Assembly (NCBI GenBank): GCA_026119855.1
Contig: JAOWBW010000485.1
Coordinates: forward strand, 1,488,001 to 1,552,000
DNA: 64,000 bases
Reading direction: 5' to 3'
From: Campanula takesimana
Taxonomy: Eukaryota; Streptophyta; Magnoliopsida; Asterales; Campanulaceae
Within the stretch, counting starts at the first letter, position 1. Every line of letters begins with the position of its first letter. Below, piece by piece: positions 1-10,128 of the stretch. A program made the position numbers and the translations under genes. Below the pieces are notes generated by a model. The model was given only the letters and a program-made list of their open reading frames with translations, was not told where the DNA came from and made no database searches.

Positions 1-693
1 TAATACTTGTTTTAAAAAACAAAAGCTCGTTTTTACCCATTTGAAAAGTAATAACTTATGTATATGAATGTAATAGTAAGTTTATACAAGTAAATGTAAC
101 ACTTTGATTGACGAAATTGTAACAGATTTCTATAGATAATGTAATACTTTTACATGTATCATGATAAATTTGACCCCATTGTAACTTATTGTTTGAAAAC
201 AAATAGATATCTATACATATATATTACAATTATTTACAAATACTATTACATATAAATAACACGTTTGTTACATTTTAGTTATAATAAGTATTACTTTTGG
301 CAAACGAAGAAAACATAGGAATAACACTATTACTTTAAGAGATGGTAACTATTACTTTAAGAGATGGTAACTATTACTTTTCACAAACCGGAAAAAAACC
401 AAAAAAATAAATATAAATTTTAAAAAAAAAAAAAAAAAAAAAATTGGGGCCAATGTGGGGCTGCCACGTGGCAGGGTCCCCTCATGGGTCCTGGAGCAGG
501 GTTGTGGGTCGGGTAATGGGTCAAAAAAATGACCCGTCTCACCCATGAGACGGGTTGGAGTGTTCTCACACAAGTTTTTGTCATTTATCAATCACCGACA
601 ATCGCTTTCTAGCCTAAAATTTTATTACAACCGTTTATAACCCAATTTTTTTGGAACTTTTGAGATACCCTAGCAATTGCACCAAATTTTTAA
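1..693. other. AT-rich intergenic DNA, no supported gene
   Basis: Very AT-rich sequence. A 22-bp unit is duplicated in tandem at 329-372, and an A-tract lies at 421-443. The stretch 450-570 contains complementary ACGGGT/ACCCGT words around a short hairpin and may be part of an old MITE, but I could not fix its ends. A 79-codon minus-strand frame at 352-591 runs through the A-tract and low-complexity DNA and does not look coding. Confidence 0.6.
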
Positions 694-1002
694 GAGAAAA
701 TTACCACCTAATCCCTCATCCTAATCGAATTTACCACCTAGTCTAAGCCTATATTTTTCTTTACCACCTAGTCCAAGCCAATATTTTCCTTTACCACCTA
801 GTCCATTAGAGTTATTAAATCCCGAAACTACCCCTTATCCAAATAAAACAACCTAGCCTTCCCCCTCCTCATTCAACGCACGCACAACCACAAAATCGTT
901 TTCTCTCTCTACACGCGACCCCTCACTGATCCAACTCCGGTGACCCTCCCTCCACCTCCGGCGACCTCCCTCCTCCTCCGGCGACCCCTTCCTCTTCCTC
1001 TC

Positions 1003-1292
1003 TATCCAACTCCGATTAGCAGATCGAACAACTCCGTTGACCCCTTCCCTTTCAACCGTCGGCGACTCGCTCCCCTCCCACCTCCGACGACGTCCTCCCC
1101 CACCTTTTTTCTGTAGATCCGGCCATCTCCCTCCCCCTCCTCCGGCGACCCCCTCCTCTTCCTCTCTGTCCAACTCCGACTAGCAGATCGAACAACTCCG
1201 TTGACCCCCTTCCCTTCAACCATCGGCGGCTCACTCCCCTCCCACCTCCGGCGACGCCCTCCGACACCTTTTTTCTGTAGATCTGGCAATCT
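1003..1292. repeat. Tandem duplication, about 164-bp period, in the MULE left arm
   Basis: Two pyrimidine-rich copies begin at the CCAACTCCGA words at 1006 and 1170 and both end near a TTTTTTCTGTAGATC word. Several overlapping open frames on both strands here arise from the compositional bias and the duplication and are not genes. Confidence 0.75.
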
Positions 1293-1382
1293 CTTAACAC
1301 ACAGGTCTGCCACTTCCGATTTGTTTTTACTGCCGTTTCCTCTCTCTATCCATACAATTTATAGATGTATGTTCGAATGTTC

Positions 1383-1745
1383 CGTAAATGCAAGTAGAAA
1401 TTGAGATCATTTTAGGGATTCGAATGTCTGGTTTCTGGGTATACTCGAAATAAAATGCCTAATGAGGCTTGTAATTTTTTTCGTGATATGATTTCAGGGG
1501 GGGTTCTGCCGGTTCATTATGCAATCGGTAGTGTTCTACGAGCTTTCCAGGCCTTGAAATCTAGCGGGTTTAGTTTTGGCCAGCAGGTTCAAGGTTTAAT
1601 TTCAAAAACCCAGGATGCTCGTGATGAAGTGGCTTGTAATGGGTTGATTTCAATGTATGGGAATTGTGTAGATACATTTGCTGATTATGCTTGTCGTGTC
1701 TTTGATAATTAAAAGTTAGTTAAAACTCTGGTTTCATGGAATTCA
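1383..1745 (+). pseudogene. PPR protein gene fragment captured by the MULE
   Basis: An open stretch at 1455-1712 reads as a plant organelle-type pentatricopeptide repeat protein. It shows the EACNFFRDMI helix, a GSVLRAFQAL helix, a FGQQVQGLISK segment and CNGLISMYGNC, which together match the alternating helices of the PLS class (organelle RNA binding and editing factors). A stop follows RVFDN at about 1710, but the same family signature resumes past it (LVSWNSM), so the copy is broken. It is about two to three repeats long, while complete members have ten or more and several hundred residues. The first ATG is not a credible native start. I read it as a transduplicated fragment, not a working gene. 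Confidence 0.65.
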
Positions 1746-1760
1746 ATGTGAACTTGTTCT

Positions 1761-1940
1761 AACCATCAGGCTTTAGCCTGGTGGCCAGAGCTCATGGCTT
1801 CCAACCTGGAGGTCATGGGTTCGATCCCCCCTCCCCCCCAGAAGTTAGAGAGAAGTTTTTCTCTCCCTAGGATTTGTCTCCTAGGTGCTTCTGCTGCTGA
1901 TTCTGTATTGAGTTCAACTATGAATTAAATTTGAAAAAAA
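1761..1940 (+). mobile_element. tRNA-derived SINE with 16-bp target-site duplication
   Basis: A 180-bp insertion lies between two perfect copies of AATGTGAACTTGTTCT at 1745-1760 and 1941-1956. Near its start is a box A-like word (TAGCCTGGTGG). About 40 bp later is a box B-like word (GGTTCGATCC), the split pol III promoter of tRNA-type SINEs. The body ends in an A-rich tail (TTGAAAAAAA). It inserted just downstream of the PPR fragment. The long perfect duplication and A-tail mean insertion by LINE-type target priming. Confidence 0.85.
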
Positions 1941-2159
1941 AATGTGAACTTGTTCTTGGAACTTGTTATTGGAACGTTGAGTAATTCTATTTCTAGATCC
2001 AGTAAATGCAAGTAGAAATTGAGATCATTTTGGGGGTTCATGTTAACCCCTTCCCGTAGATAGTAATTTTTTCAGAAATTAATTTTTTCTTTTATTGTAC
2101 AAAAATTTATTAATTTGTTGATATGTTAATAGGCTCATTTGGTAGATGATGGGCAAGTT

Positions 2160-2830
2160 AGTTTGTTTTTGGAACAAGTGTGAAATTTGTTCCGGCAATA
2201 ACTGTGAACTTGTAGTTAGAACATCTGTGAACATGTTCTTGGAACAAGTGTGAACTTGTTTTTGGAACAAGTGCGAACTTACAATTGCGAACTTGTTTTT
2301 GGAACAAGTGCGAACTTGTTATTGAAACAATTGCGAACTTACAGTTGCGAACTTGTTATTGGAACAATTGTCAACTTACAATTGCGATCTTACAATTGCG
2401 AACTTACAATTGTGAACATAGAATTGCGAACTTGCAATTGTAAACTTACAACTGTGAACTGGTTCGAACAAGTGCGAACTTACAATTGCGAACTTGTTTT
2501 TGGAACAAGTGCGAACTTGTTATTGGAACAATTGCGAACTTACAATTGCGAACTTACATTTGCGAACTTGTTTTTGGAACAAGTGCGAACTTGTTATTGG
2601 AACAATTGCGAACTTACAATTGCGAACTTACATTTGCGAACTTACAATTGCGAACTTACAATTGTGAACATACAACTGTGAACTTGTTCTTGAAAAAAAT
2701 AGTAATTTTTTTTTTTGAAAATTGTGAATTTGTTCTTGGAATAACTGTAAACTTGTTCTGGAACAACTGTGAACTTGTTCCTGAACAACTGTGAATTTGT
2801 TCTTGAAAAAAAATATTTTTTTTTTGAAAA
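2160..2830. repeat. Composite minisatellite of GCGAACTT units
   Basis: Dozens of short units combine GCGAACTTACAATT (about 14 bp) and GAACTTGTTnTTGGAACAA (about 20 bp), often ordered in a higher-order block seen near 2260-2340, 2470-2550 and 2560-2640. The array gives open frames full of TCNCEL-like peptide repeats, which are a by-product. It lies inside the Pack-MULE, and the SINE duplication falls at its left edge, so the array existed before the SINE arrived. Confidence 0.85.
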
Positions 2831-3060
2831 ATGTGAATTTGTTATTAAGAGTTTTTAATTTGTTCTTGTAGAAAATGTGAAGTTGTTTTTTTTATATAAA
2901 GAATGATTCTTTTTTTCAAAAAAAAAATGGACACCGGAAAATGGTCGTCGGAGGTGGTTACCGGAGAATGGTCGCCGGAGGTGGCCGCCGGAGAACAGGA
3001 GGTGGTCGCCGGAAAATGGTCGACGAAGTTGGTCGCCGGAGTTTGATCTTCTTCTTGCCG

Positions 3061-3280
3061 GTTTAGTTGAGAACTGAGAACTTACTGATAAGTTCTCAAC
3101 TGTTTGGTCGCCGGAGTTGTTCGTGTTCTTAGTGGTTTATTTGACAACTGAGAACTTACTGATAAGTTCTCAATTGTTTGGTCGCCGGAGTTGGTTGTCG
3201 CCGGAATTATTCGTGTTATTAGTAGTTTAGTTGACAACTGAAAACATACTGATAAGTTCTCAACTGTTTGGTTGCTGGAA
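3061..3280. repeat. Three copies of a palindrome-containing unit
   Basis: A unit of about 75-90 bp repeats three times. Each holds a near-perfect palindrome (GAGAACTTA, four bases, TAAGTTCTC; first copy 3076-3097) followed by TGTTTGGTCGCCGGAG. The third copy has one arm mutated. Confidence 0.75.
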
Positions 3281-3541
3281 GGTCACTGAAGCTAAAAAAA
3301 AAAAAATGCTGAAGTGGTCGCCGGAAATGGTGGTTGCCGGAGTTGTTGACTGGAGAAGGTGGTGAGGGATAGCCTAAGGGGATAGTGGTTGGGGTGAAAG
3401 TAAAATGTTGAGAGGGTGTAGTTAGTAATATGTTGAGGAAGATGTAAGCTAGGGACTATATGGTTAGTTAAAATATTTCTTGTCTTAAGAGGTAAATAAG
3501 GTTATGTTGAGAGACTATATGGTAAATGCCCCAATTTTTAA

Positions 3542-4152
3542 TGGGCACTAATTAATTTTCAGTGATAAAGTCAAACCACACCCTTTATGAACGCTAGAGT
3601 TTTGAAATTACAGGTTAAAAAAATGAGTACAGGGGTCAATTTAGTAAGGGGCTCGATACGATTTAAAATTGTGGTTGTGAGAATTTGCGTCCAAAAGCAC
3701 GATTTAGAATTGTGGTTGTGAGAATTTGCGTCCAAAAGCACGATTTAAATAGAGATTTCTCTCTTTAAATCTACTTCCAGATCTGGTTGTTTCTATTTTT
3801 AGATTTTTCATTTTATGTTTTGAATAATTGAAGAGGAGTATAGTTGATATGGTGTTTGATTTATTGTCTTCTCTCCTTTGTGAGAGTCTTTCGTATTCTC
3901 TCCTTCGTGAGAGCCTTTGCATTCTCTCCTTTGTGAGAGCCGTGTTCTTTTGTCATGTTCTTCGATATTCATTGTGGAATCATAAACGGATAATAGCATG
4001 TCTTGGAATGTTTGGCTGACGATTTACTGCTAGCTCAGAAGCCTCAAATCATCGTGTCTTCAAAGCTAAATATTTTTCGATGGGGGATTTTATGAATGCC
4101 AATATGTGGCAGTGTCCGAGTTTCGCTTGGAGAGGCATATGTGCGTTCCGGG
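3542..4152. other. Intergenic, with 41-bp and about 27-bp tandem repeats
   Basis: A 41-bp unit starting GATTTA repeats at 3660, 3701 and 3742 (third copy partial). At 3868-3942 a short unit containing TTCTCTCCTTNGTGAGAG occurs three times. Frames of about 60-70 codons on both strands follow the repeats and are not credible genes. Confidence 0.6.
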
Positions 4153-4162
4153 GTATTGTTAA

Positions 4163-4879
4163 GGGAAATATGATAATTTTGCCCCTGTACTTATAGTTAG
4201 GACGCAGATATGCCCCCAAGTCCATTTTCTGTAAATATGCCCTTATTTAATTCTAAAAATAAGGGAAATTAGGATATCGTTAAGTTTTCGTTCAAAACTT
4301 AACGAAAACGCTGACTAGGATGGGTTTTTGGTCATTTTACCCCTCCACGTATTTTAATTTTGGCCTCCATTATTGTTGGGGATATTGTAGTTGCGATTTC
4401 TAGCTATGGGGATATCATGATTGTGTTTCCCTTCATAATTAGTTACAACAGATTTCGGGTCTGCAGAAGCCCTTTCAACGTGTTTCCGGACATTACAACC
4501 CATAAATGTGCATTTATAGTAACTCCTACGTACAGTAATATGAAATTAATTATCACTCCCTCTGTCCCAAAATGATATTCACATTTGACTATTCAAACTT
4601 TTTAAGGATATGAACATTTGATTCACTAGCCATGTGAAACGACGTAGTATCAATTGAGTGAATCAACATGCCTATTTGGCAAAATTAAACGACGTGGAAG
4701 GGTAAAATGACCAAAAACCCATCCTAGTCAGTGTTTTCGTTAAGTTTTGAACGAAAACTTAACGATGTCCTAATTTCCCCTATTTTTAGAATTAAACAAG
4801 GGCATATTTGCGGAAAATTGACTTGGGGGCATATCTGCATCCTAACTATAAGTACAGGGGCAAAATTATCATATTTCCC
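4163..4879. mobile_element. MULE-type MITE with about 200-bp terminal inverted repeats
   Basis: The left arm (4163 to about 4363) and right arm (about 4680-4879) are near-identical inverted copies beginning GGGAAATATGATAATTTTGC. The element is flanked by the 10-bp direct repeat GTATTGTTAA at 4153-4162 and 4880-4889. Long inverted ends and a 9-11-bp duplication are the Mutator pattern. The 315-bp core has no transposase and includes a CTCCCTCTGTCCC word. High arm identity suggests a fairly recent insertion. Confidence 0.88.
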
Positions 4880-4889
4880 GTATTGTTAA

Positions 4890-5483
4890 TAGAGATACAA
4901 GGTGAAAGATTGAGAATGCTAGTGCAACTTTATGCATAAACACATTTCGTCATCCCTCTTTTTACATTTCATGTGTAATTCTAAATGCCATTGTAATGAC
5001 TGATGATATTTGGGTTGAGCCTCTAGTATTTGTAGAGAACCTACTTATATTTTTGTGCTTTTGCCCTTAATTTAATGCAATGGTAATTTAGTTTCGGAAA
5101 AGGAAGAGGTACAATGAAACTGTCTTAAGGGCCAAATAAGCGCCACATTTACCGAATGAGTACAATGAAACTTTTTTTACCGACCAAAGAAGCACCATAT
5201 TTACTGACAGAGTGACTACAATGATATCACTAACAAATAAAATGTACAATGCAGCATATGCATAAGAAACATACTTAATGAAACTGAAATTAAAAAGTTT
5301 CCTCTTCCTTCTACACGAAAAATTCACAAACTGAAATCCCAGATTAACCAAAAATACTGAAAACCAAACTAAATTATCGGTCTGATCAAGTTTAACATGA
5401 ATGAAAATCAATGAGATCATCCAAAAAAAATTAAAAAAAAAAAGAGTTCACAAATACTAAAACAAACGGAAAAACATAAATCC
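4890..5483. other. 3' flank of the MADS gene, no separate gene
   Basis: AT-rich DNA downstream (in minus sense) of the MADS-box gene, containing degenerate copies of a TTACCGA(A/C)...ACAATGA unit at 5110-5220. A 110-codon minus frame at 5088-5420 encodes a biased hydrophobic peptide with no motif and is more likely 3' UTR or intergenic DNA. Confidence 0.5.
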
Positions 5484-6086
5484 TTACACCTCATTCATAG
5501 CTTCCAAGAATAACTCGTTCTTCCATAACTCTTCCATAAATTCTTCACTTATGAAGAACTCATCATCCAAATCAACTTCGTTCCCCTCCTCCACAATTCC
5601 CCCTTGCTGAATCTGAAGTTCCTCATTCCTTTTCTCGAGCGCTTCTAAATAACGGTTCAAAAACCCGAGCACAAGGCTTCTTTGCCTCTCATTAAACTCA
5701 TTCATATCGACATCTCCGTTCATAACCCGGTTAGCCAAGATCTCTATTTCTCTTTCTTCATTCTTTTTCCTAATCTTTTCTATTTCCAACTTAATTGCAG
5801 CTACCTTATTTTTGAGGTAAGTTTCATGATCAATTGTCTTCACAGTTCTGCTCCCCGGTTGGTTTGCGTGACGCCACTTTGCAATAGCAACTGAAACCTC
5901 TTCATGAGATGGGAAAACAATGGGCTCTGCATCCGCCTCGGAACCGTAAACAATGGCAGCTACTTTCGCGTTGCACAAGGTGGCAAGCCCTTCTAGTTTC
6001 TTGAACAACTCAAGTCTTTTCTTCTCTAGAGTGGCCTTTCTCTTTCTTGCATCTTCAATTCGTGCAAGTTTCACCTTCCTTCTCAT
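5484..6086 (-). CDS. Type I MADS-box transcription factor (M-gamma/AGL80-like)
   Basis: A single uninterrupted 200-residue frame, with no intron, as usual for type I MADS genes. Residues 1-60 form the DNA-binding MADS domain: basic N-terminus (RRKVKLARI), the KRKATLEKKRLELFKKLEGL helix and the LCNAKVAAIVYG strand. Residues 90-165 are charged and helical (EIEKIRKKNEERE), a likely dimerisation segment; the last 40 residues are acidic. The pattern resembles the M-gamma group (AGL80, PHERES), whose known members act in the nucleus in female gametophyte and endosperm. The start is the first ATG after stops in the leader and fits the conserved MADS N-terminus. Subgroup placement is by eye. It is the only complete host gene I would defend in this window. 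Confidence 0.88.
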   Translation of the reverse strand: MRRKVKLARIEDARKRKATLEKKRLELFKKLEGLATLCNAKVAAIVYGSEADAEPIVFPSHEEVSVAIAKWRHANQPGSRTVKTIDHETYLKNKVAAIKLEIEKIRKKNEEREIEILANRVMNGDVDMNEFNERQRSLVLGFLNRYLEALEKRNEELQIQQGGIVEEGNEVDLDDEFFISEEFMEELWKNELFLEAMNEV

Positions 6087-6120
6087 GGCAAAAAAAATAA
6101 ATTAAAAATTTGAATCAAGT

Positions 6121-6186
6121 TACAACAACAACAACAACAACAAAGCCTTAGTCCCAAAATAGTTTGGGGTCGGCTAACATGAAATC
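6121..6186 (-). mobile_element. SINE/LINE-like 3' tail fragment with TTG repeats
   Basis: Read on the minus strand, this contains TTAGCCGACCCCAAACTATT, a GGGACTAAGGC word and then six TTG units. This matches the tail I recall from the widespread plant Au-type SINEs and related LINE ends. It lies between the MADS TATA box and start codon, so it would be in the 5' leader. The body of the element is missing. Confidence 0.45.
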
Positions 6187-6222
6187 AAGTTATTCCTTTA
6201 AGAAAGAAAAAAATTGTGTCTT

Positions 6223-6258
6223 CTTTTATAGACACCACACAATTTGCATGTATTTATA
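6223..6258 (-). promoter_or_regulatory. TATA elements upstream of the MADS gene
   Basis: On the minus strand there is TATAAATA at 6251-6258 and TATAAAAG at 6223-6230, about 140-170 bp before the start codon at 6086. Spacing and orientation suit a core promoter. No transcript data are available. Confidence 0.45.
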
Positions 6259-6401
6259 GGCAAAACTTGAAATAAGCTTTTGGAAATTAGATTTTTAAAT
6301 TAAGACAGCAAAGAGTTGCCTGTTGATAGAGAATTGCATTCTCTCTTTTTTTCCGAGATAGGCTTGATATAGAAAGTATATCAATTCTAACAAAAAATAT
6401 A

Positions 6402-6652
6402 CTCCCTTTCTCCTGGAAAGTTGGTCCCTCTTTTTTCGTTGTTATTACGAATGAACTTTAAGAAATAATTTAGGCAACTACTTTTAATAATCCTACTGAA
6501 ATTTACAACTTGTTAGTGATATTATAAATACTCTCAATACCAATTTTTAGATTCTCATTAAGATAAATAAAAGTAGGATAAATTATTGCTCAAAGTTCAT
6601 TCGTAGTAACAATAAAAAAAAAAAGGCTCTAACTTTCCGGGACAAAAGGGGG
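6402..6652. mobile_element. Stowaway MITE (Tc1/mariner)
   Basis: The ends CTCCCTTTCTCCTGGAAAGT and, inverted, CCCCCTTTTGTCCCGGAAAGT are followed by matching arms of about 60 bp (ACGAATGAACTTT inverted). A TA dinucleotide flanks each side (6400-6401, 6653-6654). It is 251 bp with no coding sequence. Confidence 0.85.
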
Positions 6653-6654
6653 TA

Positions 6655-7130
6655 CTACTTACATTGAGCCTAATGCTTGTGGGCCTTAAAATAAATTTAT
6701 TAGTTAAAAAGGTGCCAGAGTTATGCTTTATCTACAATAGATTGATGTATAATGTGATAATAACAAAATTAACTAAATGTATCTGTACGTTATACTCATT
6801 TTGGTCCAAAAATTTGTCACATTGCTAGCCTAAAATCTTAAGCTACATGTACTTACGTGAAATTACAAAAATATTTTAAAGCAACTCATTTTTTGGAGAA
6901 AAGGCAATTATAGAAAGTGTAACTTTTTTGGGGGGTGGGTTTCTCTAGTAAAATTACTTTCTTTCCTAATAAAAAATCTTCCTAAAGTATAACAATAATC
7001 CTTATAACATAATTCTGAATTGTGACAGTTATCGTGTTTCAATAGGGCCCACATATTGCTAACAGCTCAAATTTAAGGTTGTGGTTAACTACTCATTGTT
7101 GTTGGGATTAATAACTCTTGCTGATAGTTG
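6655..7130. other. AT-rich intergenic DNA, no supported gene
   Basis: No coding or element boundaries that I can support. A run of G residues occurs at about 6930. Confidence 0.5.
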
Positions 7131-7236
7131 TTGGGGTTAATTACTCTTGCTGTTAGTTACTAGTTAACTTTATTCTCTATTTGTTGGGGTTAATTACTCT
7201 TGCTGTTAGTTACTAGTTAACTTTATTCTCTATTTA
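7131..7236. repeat. 53-bp direct tandem duplication
   Basis: Two near-perfect 53-bp units start TTGGGGTTAATTACTCTTGC at 7131 and 7184. A degenerate third copy lies upstream at about 7080-7130. Confidence 0.8.
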
Positions 7237-10128
7237 GTTTTGTGGTTGCAGCTAATTAATCGTTGTCGATTAATGCACTCATATTTATTCTTCTACAACG
7301 GAATCTTCTTATTTTAATTTTAGTCTTCCATAAGTTAATACAATTTCTTGGAAAGAGTTATGTGTTGTTTTTGCTTCTTTTTTGTAAGAGAAAGAGTTAT
7401 GTTAAAGAGTTATGTTTTCACTTAATAAATTAAGAAAGCTAATTTTTTACACTTCCCCTCTTAAAATGAATGTGTATTTATTTATTTTTTTGGAAAAAAT
7501 TGTCCTAAAATAAAAAAATGGGAGGGGGGAACAGTTTCTCCTGACATATGGGGAGAAACGTGTTAAAAACGCGCATTGGCGTCTTTTAAATGACTGAAAC
7601 TAATTATAAAACATGTGGTTTCAAACTGACACTTGTAAACATTCAAACACACTTTTAACACTTATAATAAAGTGTTTATGTGTTAAAGAATGTCAGTGCG
7701 TGTGCTAAAAAGTGTCTGTGTATTTAAAGAGTGTCCGTAGTAGTTTGAAAGAGTGGTTGTGTTGTGCTAGCGTTAAAGAGTGTCAATGATGCGTCTTAAA
7801 AGAGTGTTACTGTGTCAAAAAGTTGTGCTTTCAATCTCTTTAACGGTAGTTTGCAGCTATTTAATGTTTTAAATGCCATCTAACTAAACAAGGTATTTTT
7901 CATGACTATGACCAATCTTTGTTGAGACGATTATTTTCTAAGTGCAAATTTATAAAAGGAATCTTTGGTGAAAAATTTAAAGTTGAAAGTGAAGAACTCG
8001 CACTTTAAACCTCCTTTGATAACTTATGGTAGGAAATGCTAGATACTAATATTGGCTGAATGAATTCATTTTAAAAAAATACTCCCTCTGCCCCTATTAA
8101 ATTAAAATGAATGCTCAATTTTTAGGAAAGTTACTAAATTCTCCCTCATCAAATAACAATTCTAATTCACACTTACAATTATAATGCAATACACTGAAAT
8201 CAATAACAATTTTTATGTACACTTGCAATGCTAGAAGCTTAAAAGGGATGGTAAAGATATTGTCAAAGCCGCAATGTGAAAAGCCAATCCAACCTTTAAA
8301 AAAAAAAATGAAAGTTATCAGGCACCTAATTTCAGGGCCAAAAAATTGGCATTCTTTCTTTTTTTTTTTTTTTTTTTTTTTTTACTAAAAAGATTGGTCT
8401 TCATAATGAGACGTATATGTTTTTTTGTGTGTCAGATATTCATTTTGAAACACATATGAAAAGGTTGAAATTTAAGCAAATTTTTAGTAATATAAGGGAT
8501 TAATTTCTCAAAAGCCCCTAAAACAAAAGGTAAATTTTAATAAGGATCTTGATTTTTTATTTTTAAAAAGTCCACAAGTTGAAATTTAATTGCTCAGAAA
8601 ACCCTTCGAGAAACAACTATCAGAGGTTCTTTGAACTCCGAGACACAACTATCAGGTTTTGGACTCCATACATGAGTATCAATGTGTCTAATAGTCGTGT
8701 CTCAGAGCGACATGGGTATCAGAGTGTCTGATAGACGTATCTCAAAGCGGCGGATGGACCTTAGAGAAATAAAAAAAATGTAGAGCCCTTATAGAGAATA
8801 ATCGTTTGGCTGGAGGGCTTTTGAGAAAATGTCCCTAATACAAGTACTTAAAAATTGTGATGCTCGGACTCTTTGTTTTACCCCCACCGTACCCGTGTAG
8901 GACACTCGTATTTTAGTCTTGTCGACACGAGTCCCGCGGGATAAACCAATCCGAGCATCTTAGCCTAAAACTTGTTGATGAGGAAGGATATAGTCGATTC
9001 TAAAGAAAAAAAAAAAAGAAGAAAAAAAGAAAGAAAGAAAGACATTGATTTTGAGATAATTTTTTTATGAGAAATAGTCGTTCAACGACTGAGTGGGTAT
9101 GAGATTATACTGGTCTTACGCTAGATTTGATTTTAACAGAAATAATTAGGAATGCAAGCAATGAACACGAAAATCTAATGATCATAGGCTAAATGTATAC
9201 ATGGTAAAAACGTTTCATAGATAGCATGAAATTAAAGGAAAAGTTCAAGTCACATCTTTGCACATCAAATGTTTGGATAAACAAATGAACAAATAAGTAG
9301 AGCACATGCGTTTGACATCTAAAAAGAAATAACATTTTAGGCATTAAAGTATAATATTCGTAATAAAATGATGAGTGAAAAGAAATTAGTATTTGGTTAC
9401 CTTTGAATGAGAAACCAATAGAAAACCGACACAATGCCCATGATGAAATTTTCCATGATCCCTCTTGCAATTTGGATTGTATGATTGGTCTCAGATGCTT
9501 TGGTCTCAGTTCAATCAAGAAGGGTGAAAGGACGAGGTAATATTCTTTTTGTAATGTCTGGGTCCCTAAATATTGAGTGGAAGTGGCATATTTATAGACC
9601 ACAATGCCTTCGGAGATGGAAGGGTATGTACTAGGGTTGAGGTAGGGGTGAAAATACAAAAATAACCTCCAAATTATGCCAACGTGTGATGTACGGTGTA
9701 CAACTCACGAGGGACCACTTTGTGCCATCGGACGACTTTCGGAGGTTTCGAGAAGTGTGAGAATGACATTGTAGACTAGTGAAATGGTAGGTAAAATTTT
9801 CGTGGATTCTAGAATCTAATGTCTACAGACTCCCTCGGCTTTCTAGTCATGCTCTCTTACTGATGATACCCTAATAGAACATGGATACAAATTAACGGCA
9901 AGTGATCATTAGAAGAGGAGGTTCAAGAAAATGAATCCGCTAAATATTCCTCAAAATTTGATAAAGGGAAAACTTCGTCAGTGGTCTATGTTCCAAGGTT
10001 TTGTTTTCAGACCTTGTATTTTGACTTCATATGCTAATAGCCAAAGTATGCATCTTCTGTATATTGTCAGTCCCTAACAGTAACATCATCATAACTGGGT
10101 CATTAAGTTCTGAAAATTTAAGAACAAC
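7237..10128. other. Gene-poor stretch with simple repeats
   Basis: Degenerate AGAGTGT(C/T) units with variable spacers fill about 7670-7810. There is a T-run at 8357-8383 and a purine tract at 9004-9042. At 8871-8960 a short segment has 10-bp inverted ends (GATGCTCGGA and TCCGAGCATC) like a small MITE, but I found no duplication. A lone CTCCCTCTGCCCC end at 8082 has no partner. The 156-codon minus frame at 9189-9659 shows no motif. I see no gene. Confidence 0.5.

Larger units (their letters stand above)
694..3532. mobile_element. Pack-MULE-like (Mutator superfamily) element
   Basis: The element is flanked by the 9-bp direct repeat AATTTTTAA at 685-693 and 3533-3541, the usual Mutator duplication length. 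The left end (GAGAAAATTACCACCTAATC) and the reverse complement of the right end (GGGGCATTTACCATATAGTC) agree at about two thirds of the first 34 positions. Inside each end, short TTTACCA-type units repeat. CTCCGGCGACC words on the left (940-1260) face GGTCGCCGGAG words on the right (2945-3350), as expected of long degenerate inverted ends. No transposase is visible, so it is non-autonomous. It carries a PPR fragment, a SINE and a minisatellite. The AT-rich duplication alone would be weak, but together with the inverted ends the call is fairly firm. Confidence 0.7.

Noticed and set aside
1761..1830. Possible genuine tRNA gene
   Set aside because: Box A/B-like words are present but no cloverleaf can be drawn, and the sequence lies inside a SINE with A-tail and duplication.
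2250..2794. Open frames of 102-143 codons with CEL-rich peptides
   Set aside because: They are translations of the minisatellite and have no independent support.
2160..2830. Regular repeats that could suggest a CRISPR array
   Set aside because: Units are contiguous without unique spacers, and the genome is eukaryotic; it is a minisatellite. The same applies to 27486-27868.
5088..5420. 110-codon minus-strand open frame next to the MADS gene
   Set aside because: Hydrophobic, low complexity, overlaps degenerate repeats; more likely 3' flank.
9189..9659. 156-codon minus-strand open frame
   Set aside because: No domain or conserved motif, compositionally biased, no splice or promoter context beyond a chance TATTTATA; likely chance.
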